Made by a program: the position numbers and the translations under genes. The notes under the pieces are model-generated. The model was not told where the DNA came from and did no database searches. It was given only the letters and a program-made list of their open reading frames with translations. Positions 18,768 through 27,428 of a stretch of DNA of 64,000 bases are shown here, in pieces. Within the stretch, counting starts at the first letter, position 1. The number at the start of each line of letters is the position of its first letter. Where the stretch lies: assembly GCF_000306115.2 (NCBI RefSeq), contig NZ_AKWX02000023.1, positions 186,001-250,000 of the forward strand, given 5' to 3'. This DNA is from Leptospira wolffii serovar Khorat str. Khorat-H2 (GTDB lineage Bacteria > Spirochaetota > Leptospiria > Leptospirales > Leptospiraceae).

Positions 18768-19754
18768 ATGAATCAAAGACAAATCCTGACATTCGGTCTG
18801 GTCTTAGCGGTCGTATTGACTGACTGCGGACCTTCCGAAAAGACTAAACAATTGATCGAGGATGCGAAGAGAAGTTTCGGAACCCTGCCAGCTAAGATGC
18901 CGGGGTCCGAAAAAGATACTCCGGAGCGTATCGCTCTTGGGGAAAAACTATACTTCGAGAAACGCCTCTCCATCAACGATTCCCAATCTTGCAGTTCCTG
19001 CCACAATACGGTCGGAAAGGGTGCCGGAGTGGACAATTTACCGACTTCTCCCGGAGCCCTGGGTAAGAATGGAGACAGAAATTCTCCTACTTCTCTGAAC
19101 GCGGGTTTCCATATCGTCCAGTTCTGGGACGGAAGAGCGGCGGATCTAAAAGCACAGGCCAAGGGTCCAATATTGAACCCGGTAGAGATGGCGATGCCTT
19201 CCGAAGCGGCTGTAGAAAAGAAACTCTCCGAGATTCCGGAATATGTGGAATTATTCGCTAAGGCTTTCCCGGACCAGGAAAAGAAAATCACCTATGACAA
19301 TTTGGCAGAAGCGATTGCTGCTTTTGAGAGAACTTTGGTGACTAAGGATAGATTCGACGAGTTCCAGAATGGAAATCATAGGGCGCTCAGCTCCGAAGAG
19401 CAAAAAGGATTAGAAACCTTCATTAGCACAGGATGTATTTCCTGCCATTACGGGCCTTTACTCGGAGGAAACGGCTTCCGGAAACTCGGACAAGAGCACC
19501 CGTATGAGAATACTGTCGATTTGGGAAGATTCGCGGTGACCAAGGTCGACGCGGATAAATACTTCTTTAAGGTGCCTTCTCTCCGAAATATCGCCTTAAC
19601 GGCTCCTTATTTTCACGACGGAAAGGTCGCAACCCTGGAAGATGCGGTTAAGAAAATGGCCTACCTGCAACTCGGAAAAGAGCTTTCCGCAGAAGAGGTA
19701 AATTCGATAGTATCGTTCTTGAAAGCTTTATCCGATAAAAATCGGTCTAACTAA
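18768..19754 (+). CDS. ccp: Di-haem cytochrome c peroxidase (CcpA/MauG family)
   Basis: A 328-residue exported di-haem protein. The N-terminus is a probable lipoprotein signal (LVLAVVLTDCGPSE). Two c-type haem-binding motifs are present, CSSCH at residues 75-79 and CISCH near 223, plus conserved family segments (FWDGRAADLKAQAKGPILNPVEM, VPSLRNIALTAPYFHDG). It should reduce hydrogen peroxide in the periplasm using electrons from a cytochrome. The PerR-type box at 18737 just upstream suggests peroxide-controlled expression. A rho-independent terminator follows at 19797. Confidence 0.92.
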   Translation: MNQRQILTFGLVLAVVLTDCGPSEKTKQLIEDAKRSFGTLPAKMPGSEKDTPERIALGEKLYFEKRLSINDSQSCSSCHNTVGKGAGVDNLPTSPGALGKNGDRNSPTSLNAGFHIVQFWDGRAADLKAQAKGPILNPVEMAMPSEAAVEKKLSEIPEYVELFAKAFPDQEKKITYDNLAEAIAAFERTLVTKDRFDEFQNGNHRALSSEEQKGLETFISTGCISCHYGPLLGGNGFRKLGQEHPYENTVDLGRFAVTKVDADKYFFKVPSLRNIALTAPYFHDGKVATLEDAVKKMAYLQLGKELSAEEVNSIVSFLKALSDKNRSN

Positions 19755-19796
19755 TTAGAAAGCGACACGTACTTACAGAATTGAAACCTATTCAGG

Positions 19797-19825
19797 CCGA
19801 TTCCGAGAGGGATCGGTTTTTTTTT
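19797..19825 (+). terminator. Rho-independent terminator of ccp
   Basis: CCGATTCC pairs with GGGATCGG (one G-T wobble) across a GAGA loop, followed by nine T's. It lies 43 bases downstream of the peroxidase stop codon. Confidence 0.88.
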
Positions 19826-19848
19826 GCCCTGGAGATAAGGAAGGTTTT

Positions 19849-19983
19849 GGGGCGACTCCCTCGCTCACTCTCCCTCCGAAAGAAGAGAATCCGACGGAAC
19901 CGAAGGTCGCGAGGGCCGGGCTCTCCGCTCCGGTCCGTTTATTGGATTCCCAATAAACGGACCCCGCATCGATCCCTGTCGCG
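19849..19983 (+). repeat. Structured intergenic repeat element, copy 1
   Basis: This element shares its plan with 60024-60150 (reverse strand). It opens with GGGGCG and CCCTCGC, the latter pairing with GCGAGGG at 19909-19915. Then come the conserved CGGGCTCTCCGCTCCGGTC, a perfect 14-bp hairpin (GGTCCGTTTATTGG with a 4-base loop), and the conserved GACCCCGCATCGATCCCTG. Stem sequences differ between the copies yet still pair, so structure seems to be conserved. It lies after the ccp terminator and before the 3' end of the convergent citrate synthase gene. I see nothing else in the gap 19826-20103. Confidence 0.75.
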
Positions 19984-20103
19984 AGAGAAGTTTTCCGAAA
20001 AATCCCGCCCTGAAAGAAGGACTAACGTACTCTTTTTCGATCTTTTTTGTACGGAACTACCCTGTCCGGTTTTAGTCTGCGATCGGATCGAGTGTGATTG
20101 AAA

Positions 20104-21384
20104 TTATCTCTCCAGGATTTGCTTATACTTCCTGTGAGATTCTCCCATGTAGATCTGTCTTGGGCGGACCTTGCTCTGGTTTTCGTTCATCCTTTGCTCT
20201 CTCCAGTGTGCAAGCCAGCCGGGGAGTTTACCGATCGCCTGCATAGCGGTGAATAGCTCTTTCGGAATTCCGAGACTGTGGAATAGGATAGCGCTGTAGA
20301 ATTCCAGGTTCGGATAAAGATTCTTTTCCAAGTAGAAGGAATCCTTGCTTAGATGCTCGTCGACTTGTAGCGCAATCTCCGCGATCGGATCCAGTTTCTT
20401 TTGCTTATAAAAATCCACGAATAATTTCTGCGCGATAGTGGAGCGTTTACTTTTTGCCTTATATGCGTCGTGACCGAAACAAGTGGAATGGACGATCGCT
20501 TCTCCTTTTTTCATTCTTTCGAAGTAGTCCGCCACGGAAAGTTTGGATTTGATGATATCTTCGACGAGTTCCACTGCGGCGACTTGTCGTCCACCTTCTC
20601 TCGAACCCCAGAGCGCGTTGATCGCGGAGGAAACGGAGGCGAAGATATTGGCTTGGGTGGATCCGATAAGTTGGACGGTCGTGTTGGAGACGTTTTGCTC
20701 GTGATCCGCATACAGAATCCAGAGTTGGTTTAGGATACGGTCGTGGTCTTCCAAAGGTTGGTATTTCACAGAAGGAAGAGAAAAAAGCATATATAAGAAA
20801 TTCGTACAATAAGGATGGCGATCTACCGGATAAACGAAAGGCTGTCCGATCATCTTTTTGTAGGAAAATGCGGAGATGGTCCTGATCTTGGCGAGTAGTC
20901 TGGCGGCTTGGTCTATGCCTCGATCCAAATATTCCTCGTATTCGTCCTGATAATAACTGGAGAGAGAAGATACCATTACGGAAAGAACCGCCAGAGGGTG
21001 AGCCCTGCCCGGAAATCCGTCGAATAGATTGATCATATCTTCGTGTATGAGGCTGTGTTTGGAAAGTTTGGTGGAAAATTCCTTAAGCTGCTTTTCGCTG
21101 GGAAGTTCTCCGTAGATGAGCAGATAACTAGTCTCCACGAATGTGGAATAATGGACCAATTCCGCGACGTCGTATCCACGGTAGTGTAGATCTCCGGTGA
21201 GAGGGTCCCTGCGAGAGATTTTACTCTGCGCGTATGCAGTATTGAAGAAGCCTGGGTCGTAAGAGGTGAGTCCGGTTTTGTCGTGCAGATCCCGGATATC
21301 GATTCCTTTCTTACCGTCGGTTCCCGTGATTAGGGGGATTCGATGGGTCTGGTCTCCCACTTTTAATTCCACAAATTCGCTCAT
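20104..21384 (-). CDS. Citrate synthase family protein with substituted active-site residues
   Basis: 426 residues, aligning along its full length with type II (GltA-like) citrate synthase: GIDIRDLHDKTGLTSYDPGF at the start, the segment ADHEQNVSNTTVQLIGSTQAN, and RPRQIYMG at the end. The residue aligned with catalytic His264 of the E. coli enzyme is Glu263 (LWGSREGG in place of LWGPAHGG). Asp362 corresponds to Glu361 (NLEFYSA), and Arg387 seems to be Lys. His305 is kept (CFGHDAYK). It is therefore either a citrate synthase with unusual chemistry, a related condensing enzyme, or a non-catalytic paralogue. The start at ATG 21384 (MSEFVELKVG) matches the family; the open frame upstream is not convincing. 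Confidence 0.8.
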   Translation of the reverse strand: MSEFVELKVGDQTHRIPLITGTDGKKGIDIRDLHDKTGLTSYDPGFFNTAYAQSKISRRDPLTGDLHYRGYDVAELVHYSTFVETSYLLIYGELPSEKQLKEFSTKLSKHSLIHEDMINLFDGFPGRAHPLAVLSVMVSSLSSYYQDEYEEYLDRGIDQAARLLAKIRTISAFSYKKMIGQPFVYPVDRHPYCTNFLYMLFSLPSVKYQPLEDHDRILNQLWILYADHEQNVSNTTVQLIGSTQANIFASVSSAINALWGSREGGRQVAAVELVEDIIKSKLSVADYFERMKKGEAIVHSTCFGHDAYKAKSKRSTIAQKLFVDFYKQKKLDPIAEIALQVDEHLSKDSFYLEKNLYPNLEFYSAILFHSLGIPKELFTAMQAIGKLPGWLAHWREQRMNENQSKVRPRQIYMGESHRKYKQILER

Positions 21385-21509
21385 ACCGATAGAAAAAGCG
21401 AAAAGGGTCGAAGAGTCAACCTTCCTTCCGTAAGATTGATGAAAATTACCTTTCGACTGGACAAAACTCGGGGCCAGGGTTTTTCTTTCCTGCGGTTTTC
21501 GGGAGAATC

Positions 21510-22607
21510 TTGTTGGACCAGTTTCCGGTTTTTTTACTGCATTTTTGGATTCAATTCGGGACGGCTCTTTGCCTCCTACTCGCTTGCATGGAGCTTGCGA
21601 AAAAGAGAGAAACCGGATCTCCCGGGGGGATGCTCTTTCTCTCCTTGATTCTCGCCTTGGTGGAGAGTCGGTTGGGCCTGAGTCTGGTTCCCGGTTCCTG
21701 GGAACACATCTGGGCCTGGCCGGTTTTCTTTCCTGCAGTCTGGGCAGTGGGGCCAACTCTTCTTCTTATCTCCCGAAATATGGTTCAGTTCGCATTGGAT
21801 CGGGAGATTCGGATTCGCCCGCATTTTCTCCCGGCATTGGTCCTTCTCTTTTTCGAAGCGGTTTCCTATATTTTTCTCCCGAAGGAAACTCTCCAAGGCT
21901 TCATTAGAAACGCGATCCAAGGAAGCCAGGTGGATATATTAACCGGAGTGTCCATCTTCGGATTCATCCACCAGACGGTTTACTCCGTCTATCTTTGGAT
22001 TCTATTTCGCAGAGTTTCCAGCGAAGGAGAGGTCCCGTTATCTTCTCTGGTCTATTCCATTCTATTCGTAATCTTTGCGACCATCCAACTTTGCTGGTTC
22101 GGATACTTTCTAAAAAGCCAGACTCTTCTCGCAATCGGATCTTCTTTCCAGACTCTGGGGATCGTATTGATTTATCTTTTTTCGGCGAGGTATCCTAACT
22201 TCTTCATTTCTCTCAAGTCGGAGATCCAACAGAAAAGATACGAGAGAACCCAACTCGACGGACTGGACCTGGACTCCGTCCATACACGTTTAAAGGAATT
22301 ATTGGAGTTGGACCGAATCTACAGAGAGGAAACCTTGAAGATACAGGACTTGGCATCCAAACTTCTCATCTCTCCCCACCAACTTTCCCGGATCTTGAAC
22401 GAAACCTACGGAAAGAATTTCAACGAGTTCCTGAATTCCTATCGGGTCGAGGAGGCAAAAGACCTTCTCTTGCGGGAAAAGGAGAGAACGGTTCTGTCCG
22501 TGGCTTACGAAGTAGGCTTCAATACCAAATCCACATTCAATGCCCAATTCCTGAAAATCACAGGAATGACACCTTTGGAGTGGAGAAAAAAGGGTAGTAA
22601 ACTATAA
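21510..22607 (+). CDS. Membrane-anchored AraC-family transcriptional regulator
   Basis: 365 residues. The first 230 form about seven hydrophobic helices. The C-terminal 100 are an AraC DNA-binding domain with two helix-turn-helix motifs (IQDLASKLLISPHQLSRILNE and LSVAYEVGFNTKSTFNAQF...MTPLEWRKK). Membrane-bound AraC proteins of this layout are frequent in Leptospira and presumably respond to a membrane or external signal. The likely start is the TTG at 21510, close behind GGGAGA; the first ATG would cut into a membrane segment. It is divergent from the citrate synthase homologue. A regulatory link is possible but untested. Confidence 0.82.
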   Translation: MLDQFPVFLLHFWIQFGTALCLLLACMELAKKRETGSPGGMLFLSLILALVESRLGLSLVPGSWEHIWAWPVFFPAVWAVGPTLLLISRNMVQFALDREIRIRPHFLPALVLLFFEAVSYIFLPKETLQGFIRNAIQGSQVDILTGVSIFGFIHQTVYSVYLWILFRRVSSEGEVPLSSLVYSILFVIFATIQLCWFGYFLKSQTLLAIGSSFQTLGIVLIYLFSARYPNFFISLKSEIQQKRYERTQLDGLDLDSVHTRLKELLELDRIYREETLKIQDLASKLLISPHQLSRILNETYGKNFNEFLNSYRVEEAKDLLLREKERTVLSVAYEVGFNTKSTFNAQFLKITGMTPLEWRKKGSKL

Positions 22608-22690
22608 GTTCGGACGATCGTTTTTCGCATATCTGTTAGGATAAAACTTACCTCGCTTATTTTTCGGTTATGCGAGACGGGGGAAGGTGA

Positions 22691-23638
22691 ATGTCCGTTG
22701 AGTCTTATTCCAAAGAAGAATTAGAAGCTTATAAGAAAGTGCAGGCCATCGCTTATGAGGCGGTGGAAGCCGTGAGAAAGGAATTGTTTCCTGGGATCAC
22801 GGAAAAACAAGCCGCAAGAAAAATCGACGATTATATCCGTAAGGCGGGAGGAACCTCCTTCTTCCATTATGGATTCGCATGGTTCGGAGACCGCACCGCA
22901 TTCCGCGGATTCAAGAGGCCTCTTTCTTTAGGATATCTAACGAGAGGAGAAGGACTGCTTCCCCATTTCGGAGGAAAATTTCAACCTTCCAATCGCAGAT
23001 TAGAAGAAGGGATGGCGGTCATTCTGGATGTGGCTCCCACGTTTGCGGGCAGGGCTGCGGACATAGGATACTCTTTTTCCTTCGGAGAAAACCCGGAACA
23101 TGATCGTAGTCTTATGGATCTGGAAGAATACAGGTCCCTCATCCTCAGAAGAGTCCTGGAGGAAAGAACCCTATCAGAGATCTATCTGGAAGTGGATGCA
23201 AGGATTCGCGCCGGCGGATACGTTAACTGTCATTCCGTTTATCCTCAGGGAGTGCTGGGTCATAAGGTAGGAAGACTTCCCGCCTATAATCTTCCGGGAG
23301 GGAGAGTGAACGGTTTTCCATTCCAGACATTCGCTTATCTACTTCCACAGATGGTAAAACAGTTCCTGCCTGGAAATTCAGGACATTCTCCTCTATGGAG
23401 CGAATCCTCCCATTACCGGGCCGAGCCGGGGCTCTGGGCGGTGGAACCGCATATAGGCAAGATCTATTCCGGTCCGAACGCTTTCCGTTCTTTCGGTTCC
23501 AAATGGGAGGAGATTCTGGTGGTGACAGAATCCACCGCGTATTGGTTGGACGACGATCTTCCTCATGTTCGCCTATGGAAGGAGAAAAAATCCAAGACAT
23601 CGCGCAACGCGAAGGCTCGGGAGAAGGCCGCCGTTTAA
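22691..23638 (+). CDS. M24-family metallopeptidase
   Basis: 315 residues with the pita-bread fold of methionine aminopeptidase and Xaa-Pro peptidases. The five metal ligands can be followed: Asp in VILDVAPTF, Asp in AADIGYSF, His in VLGHKVGRL, Glu in WAVEPHIGK and Glu in KWEEILVV. It is not a standard Map enzyme by length or flanking motifs, so the substrate is probably a small peptide or creatinase-like compound. A strong ribosome binding site (GGGGGAAGG) precedes the ATG. It starts a plus-strand run of metabolic enzymes reaching to 27367. Confidence 0.82.
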   Translation: MSVESYSKEELEAYKKVQAIAYEAVEAVRKELFPGITEKQAARKIDDYIRKAGGTSFFHYGFAWFGDRTAFRGFKRPLSLGYLTRGEGLLPHFGGKFQPSNRRLEEGMAVILDVAPTFAGRAADIGYSFSFGENPEHDRSLMDLEEYRSLILRRVLEERTLSEIYLEVDARIRAGGYVNCHSVYPQGVLGHKVGRLPAYNLPGGRVNGFPFQTFAYLLPQMVKQFLPGNSGHSPLWSESSHYRAEPGLWAVEPHIGKIYSGPNAFRSFGSKWEEILVVTESTAYWLDDDLPHVRLWKEKKSKTSRNAKAREKAAV

Positions 23639-23695
23639 GGCCTTTCGATCGTATAGTGAAAATAGAATATTATAAAAAGCAAAAGGTTGAGTTAG

Positions 23696-24544
23696 ATGAC
23701 GAACCGTATTTTAGAGGATAAGGATTTCCATTTCTACCCGGTCAGAAAACCCAGATTCGAATTTACGGAAAACGGAACGAGCAAGCATTGGCTGGATAAT
23801 TCCGCCTATAAGTCCCATATCCTGAATACCTGGACTCTATTCTTTCCTGACGGAGAAAGATTCTTTATACGGAGTACCCAGAAGTTTCTGGGTAAGATCA
23901 AAGATCCGAGGGTTTTGAGGAATGCCAAGGCATTTATAGGACAAGAGGCCCAGCACGCCGGGGAGCATAAGAAAACCTGGAAGTTATTGGAAGATCAAGG
24001 ATATAGGATCCAAGCATTCGTGCGCTTCGTGAACGCGTTCTTCGAAAAATTCGTGGAAAGATTCGCGAGTCCTAAGGCTTGCATGGCCATTACCGCGGGT
24101 GCGGAACATTATACTTCTCTCGTGGCCACGGTCGGATTGCAGATCCGCGCTTTGGACAAGGCGGAGTCGGAGATGAAACGTCTCTGGGAATGGCATGCGG
24201 CGGAAGAGATAGAGCATAAGTCCGCAGCTTACGACGTGTTTTTGGATATCAGCGGAAATTACTTCCGTAGGATCGTCGCCTTTCTCGGTGTGACGGTGGT
24301 ATTTTGGGCGGCGACATTCATAGGTACTGAGATCCTACTTTGGCAGGACGGACTTACTTTTAAATGGAAGACCAGAAGAGACGCGTTTCGTTTCATCTTC
24401 GTGGACGAAAAACTTTTCTTCCATGCGTTTGCGGCCTTTCTGAGATACTTTAAACCGAATTTCCATCCCGAACAGGAGGATAATTTGGATTTGAGCAAGG
24501 CGATATTCGCGTCCCCGGAACATAAATATAAGGAAATTGCATGA
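23696..24544 (+). CDS. PF10118-type metal-dependent hydrolase
   Basis: 282 residues of an all-helical family annotated as predicted metal-dependent hydrolases. Several His and Glu residues lie in paired helices, as in ferritin-like di-metal proteins: FIGQEAQHAGEH near 85, TAGAEHYTSL near 135, and WHAAEEIEHKSAAYDVF near 165. A hydrophobic segment (IVAFLGVTVVFWAATFIG) suggests membrane association. Its stop overlaps the start of the SDR gene by 4 bases, and an alpha/beta hydrolase gene follows, so this is an operon. Lipid or fatty-acid chemistry is a plausible shared role. Confidence 0.82.
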   Translation: MTNRILEDKDFHFYPVRKPRFEFTENGTSKHWLDNSAYKSHILNTWTLFFPDGERFFIRSTQKFLGKIKDPRVLRNAKAFIGQEAQHAGEHKKTWKLLEDQGYRIQAFVRFVNAFFEKFVERFASPKACMAITAGAEHYTSLVATVGLQIRALDKAESEMKRLWEWHAAEEIEHKSAAYDVFLDISGNYFRRIVAFLGVTVVFWAATFIGTEILLWQDGLTFKWKTRRDAFRFIFVDEKLFFHAFAAFLRYFKPNFHPEQEDNLDLSKAIFASPEHKYKEIA

Positions 24545-25344
24545 GTAGCAGATTACGCGGAAAGAATATACTAATCACCGGAGCGAGCGGCGGTTTCGGA
24601 AAAGAATTGACCAAACAACTTCTGGAGAAGGGAGCCAACCTGATCTTAACGGATCTAAAGGCACCGGACACGAAGCCGGAATACTATACCGGTAGCTCCC
24701 AGCCCTTGGAAGGGAAAATCTTGGGGAGCTTTGGTGCAGACCTGAGTAACGAAGCGGGTTGCGGAAAGGCTTATAAGGAAGCGATAAAGATCCATCCTCA
24801 AGTGGACATTCTCGTGAATAATGCAGGACTTGCGTTTATGGGAAAGCTCCTGGATGTGCCTGCACCTAAATGGAAGTTGATCCTGGATGTGAATCTGTAC
24901 GCGCCTATTTATCTAAGCCAACTCTTCCTACCTGGAATGTTGCAAAGAAAATACGGACAGATCGTGAATCTCTCCTCCGTTGCAGGTATCACCGCTCCGG
25001 GAGAATTGGTGTATTATTCCGTATCCAAATTCGGTATACGAGCATTAGGTGAAGCGTTGGATTCCGGATACCGTAATCATGGCGTTTACACCACCAACGT
25101 ATATCCTTTCTTCGCGGATACTGCCATTTTGAAATCCGAACAATTCGGAACGGATAAAAAGAAGGTGGTTCCTCCTGCGATCGTAGACAGTCCCAAGATG
25201 GTGGTTAGAGCCATCGTGAGAGGTATGGAAAAGAGAAAGATGCATGTCTTTCCGGGATTCACTTCTAAGTTTCTACGTTTTCTAACTAGACTCTCTCCCG
25301 GATTACTGAGAGGGCTCGAAAGAATCGGACAGAAACTTTCCTGA
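24541..25344 (+). CDS. Short-chain dehydrogenase/reductase
   Basis: A 267-residue classical SDR. It has the Rossmann glycine motif ILITGASGGFGKEL, the NNAG motif (ILVNNAGLAFMG), the catalytic Ser in NLSSVAGIT and the YSVSK active-site Tyr-Lys (YYSVSKFGIRALGE). It should oxidise or reduce an alcohol/carbonyl group with NAD(P). The C-terminal tail is basic and hydrophobic, hinting at peripheral membrane binding. Translationally coupled to the upstream PF10118 gene by an ATGA overlap, and followed 18 bases later by an alpha/beta hydrolase. Confidence 0.9.
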   Translation: MSSRLRGKNILITGASGGFGKELTKQLLEKGANLILTDLKAPDTKPEYYTGSSQPLEGKILGSFGADLSNEAGCGKAYKEAIKIHPQVDILVNNAGLAFMGKLLDVPAPKWKLILDVNLYAPIYLSQLFLPGMLQRKYGQIVNLSSVAGITAPGELVYYSVSKFGIRALGEALDSGYRNHGVYTTNVYPFFADTAILKSEQFGTDKKKVVPPAIVDSPKMVVRAIVRGMEKRKMHVFPGFTSKFLRFLTRLSPGLLRGLERIGQKLS

Positions 25345-25362
25345 TCAATCGGAGGCGAAAAT

Positions 25363-26310
25363 ATGTTAGCGACTAAAACGGAAAACGGAATATCAAGAAT
25401 CAAAGAAGATTCTTCCTTCAAGGAGACCTTCGTTCGAAACGGAGACGTCTCCATCTATGTAAAATACAATCATACCGCAAAGGAAAGACCGAACCGACCC
25501 ACTATTCTTTTCATACACGGATACCCGGACGACCATCGCACTTGGTCCTACCAACTGGAGGCATTAAAGGACGAATACAATGTGGCTGCATTGGATCTGA
25601 GGGGATCCGGAAAATCGGACAAACCCCGGGAACAGAAAGCCTACAACGTTAGACGTATCTTCGAAGATTTGGAGGCGGTGATTCGATTTATAGGAAATGA
25701 AAAGCCGGTGCATTTGGTGGCCCATGACTGGGGGGCATTGATTACTTGGGCCTTTGTCGCCGATGAAAAAAAATCCGTTTGGGCCAAGTCTTATACCGCT
25801 ATGGGTGGGCCTCATCCGGTATTGGGACAGAAAAACGTATTTAAGATGGCTTTGTCCCTAAATCCGGTCTCTCTATTTAAGGCTCTCTCCCAGGCTAGAA
25901 GGTCTTGGTACATTCTATACTTCCAACTTCCTTTTTTTCCGGAATGGATTTGGAAAACCTTCTCCGGATTCTTCTGGAACCTTGCCATGAATTTGGGGGG
26001 AGTCCCGAAAGGAGACGCCTTAAGACAGAAGACCAAGGCGGAGATCGTGAACTCCAGCGTTTCCACGATCAATCTTTACCGGGAATTACTGAGAGGCGAA
26101 AGGTATCCGGTTCCGGAGCATATCAAAATCCCGGTCCAGGTGCTGATTCCTCTTAAGGATTTTGCGATTCGTCCGGAGCTCTACGGCTTGCATGAGAAAA
26201 TCTGCGATTCCTATAAGGAATACAGCTACGACAGCAATCATTGGATCCAGAGAGCGCATCCCGAGATCGTGAACGAAAGAATCCGGGAATTCGTCTGGGA
26301 AATCAGCTGA
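25363..26310 (+). CDS. Alpha/beta hydrolase, epoxide hydrolase-like
   Basis: A 315-residue alpha/beta hydrolase. The oxyanion motif is FIHGYPDDHRTW and the nucleophile elbow is VAHDWGALITW, with Asp as in epoxide hydrolases and haloalkane dehalogenases. A late His lies in YSYDSNHWIQRAHPE. The cap region is hydrophobic. Ribosome binding site GGAGGCG precedes the ATG. It lies in an operon-like run with the PF10118 and SDR genes, consistent with processing of a lipophilic substrate. The precise substrate is not predictable. Confidence 0.87.
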   Translation: MLATKTENGISRIKEDSSFKETFVRNGDVSIYVKYNHTAKERPNRPTILFIHGYPDDHRTWSYQLEALKDEYNVAALDLRGSGKSDKPREQKAYNVRRIFEDLEAVIRFIGNEKPVHLVAHDWGALITWAFVADEKKSVWAKSYTAMGGPHPVLGQKNVFKMALSLNPVSLFKALSQARRSWYILYFQLPFFPEWIWKTFSGFFWNLAMNLGGVPKGDALRQKTKAEIVNSSVSTINLYRELLRGERYPVPEHIKIPVQVLIPLKDFAIRPELYGLHEKICDSYKEYSYDSNHWIQRAHPEIVNERIREFVWEIS

Positions 26311-26335
26311 AAATCGCATTCAAAAAAAGGAAAGT

Positions 26336-27367
26336 ATGAAATCGCATATAACCGTATCCGGAGGCAAAAAATCATTATTTTGGATTTTGCTTCTCGTCGT
26401 CTTGTTTCACGTCGCATGGTATGCTAAGAGTCGATCTTTTCAGAATCGGAGCCTACCTGATCCGAAAGTCCTCGAGGATTATCGAAAGGGAATGATTTCA
26501 CGAATGAACTATCCGGCGGATATTTACGATGCGGAAAGAATACGTATCGAATCTTCCGGAAATAGTCTGCTTCTGACCGTTCGGACTTCTAATGTAAAGA
26601 ATGCCAATACGATAGTATTCGTTCCCGGAACCACCGCTTATTCCAATGTTTACGCGGAATACCAGCACGCTCTTTGGAAGGAAGGATACCACGTGGTCGG
26701 CTTGGATCCGAGGGGCCACGGAGAAAGCACTGGACTTAGAGGAGATTATACGATCCAAGAATTGACGGACGATACTTTGGCGGCGGTTGAATATGCGAAG
26801 AAAAGATTCGGAACCAAGGTCATCGTATCCGGGAGTAGTCAGGGAGGGATCGTCGCATTCTATGCGGCCGCAAAGGATGATTCCATAGCGGCGGTGGTAT
26901 GTCATAACCTCGCGGATTTAAACGGAAAGGACAACCTGATTCTGACTCGGTTCTCTCTTCCTGTATTTTTGGTCCCGGTGGCGGATAAGCTCATGGAACT
27001 TTACCAAGGATATTCGATTCCGGTGTCTTTCTATCTGGATCTTTCCCGGGAACATTTCAAAGATGGAACGGATATAGGGACGTTGATCGATCGGGATCCC
27101 CTGGCAGTGACTTGGGTTTCTCTTAGAGCCATGCGGTCCTTGCTTAAGACTCCTTTGCAGAAGCCCGTAGAAGAGATACAAGTTCCCGTTTTTCTAATAC
27201 ATGCGGAGAAGGATCATATTTTTCCCGAGAGCTACGTACGTGAAATTTATTCCCGACTCAGGTCGCCCAAATTCTTCTACTTGGTCCCCGGAAAAGAACA
27301 TATGATTTTCACGAACGATGTTTCGGAAATCGTGCCGGTCATTTCTTCCTGGTTGAAAAAAATCTGA
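26336..27367 (+). CDS. Membrane-anchored serine alpha/beta hydrolase, lysophospholipase-like
   Basis: 343 residues. An N-terminal hydrophobic anchor (SLFWILLLVVLFHVAWYA) is followed by an alpha/beta hydrolase domain. It has VVGLDPRGHGESTG, nucleophile Ser in VSGSSQGGIVAFYAA, Asp in LIHAEKDHIFP and His in PGKEHMIF. The serine triad and order fit monoacylglycerol lipase/lysophospholipase relatives, and it probably faces the periplasm. It is 25 bases downstream of the previous hydrolase gene, likely the last gene of the group. Confidence 0.85.
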   Translation: MKSHITVSGGKKSLFWILLLVVLFHVAWYAKSRSFQNRSLPDPKVLEDYRKGMISRMNYPADIYDAERIRIESSGNSLLLTVRTSNVKNANTIVFVPGTTAYSNVYAEYQHALWKEGYHVVGLDPRGHGESTGLRGDYTIQELTDDTLAAVEYAKKRFGTKVIVSGSSQGGIVAFYAAAKDDSIAAVVCHNLADLNGKDNLILTRFSLPVFLVPVADKLMELYQGYSIPVSFYLDLSREHFKDGTDIGTLIDRDPLAVTWVSLRAMRSLLKTPLQKPVEEIQVPVFLIHAEKDHIFPESYVREIYSRLRSPKFFYLVPGKEHMIFTNDVSEIVPVISSWLKKI

Positions 27368-27397
27368 ACAAGCGCCGATTCTCGCGAACCAATTCCT

Positions 27398-27428
27398 CCT
27401 TTTCACGGTCTTAAACGACGTGAAAAGG
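27398..27428 (+). promoter_or_regulatory. Inverted repeat spanning the start codon of the NlpC/P60 gene
   Basis: CCTTTTCACG at 27398-27407 and its exact complement CGTGAAAAGG at 27419-27428 flank an 11-base spacer. The right arm contains the GTG start at 27420. It may be an operator, or an RNA hairpin masking the start. If the start is really further downstream, it lies in the leader instead. Confidence 0.4.

Noticed and set aside
19781..20101. 106-codon plus-strand frame in the ccp/citrate synthase gap
   Set aside because: It covers the terminator and the structured repeat, is Arg-rich, and has no ribosome binding site.
20104..21756. 550-codon reading of the citrate synthase homologue
   Set aside because: The extra 124 N-terminal codons are Arg/Pro-rich and unlike the family. 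They overlap the divergent AraC regulator gene, and the MSEFVELKVG start matches homologues.
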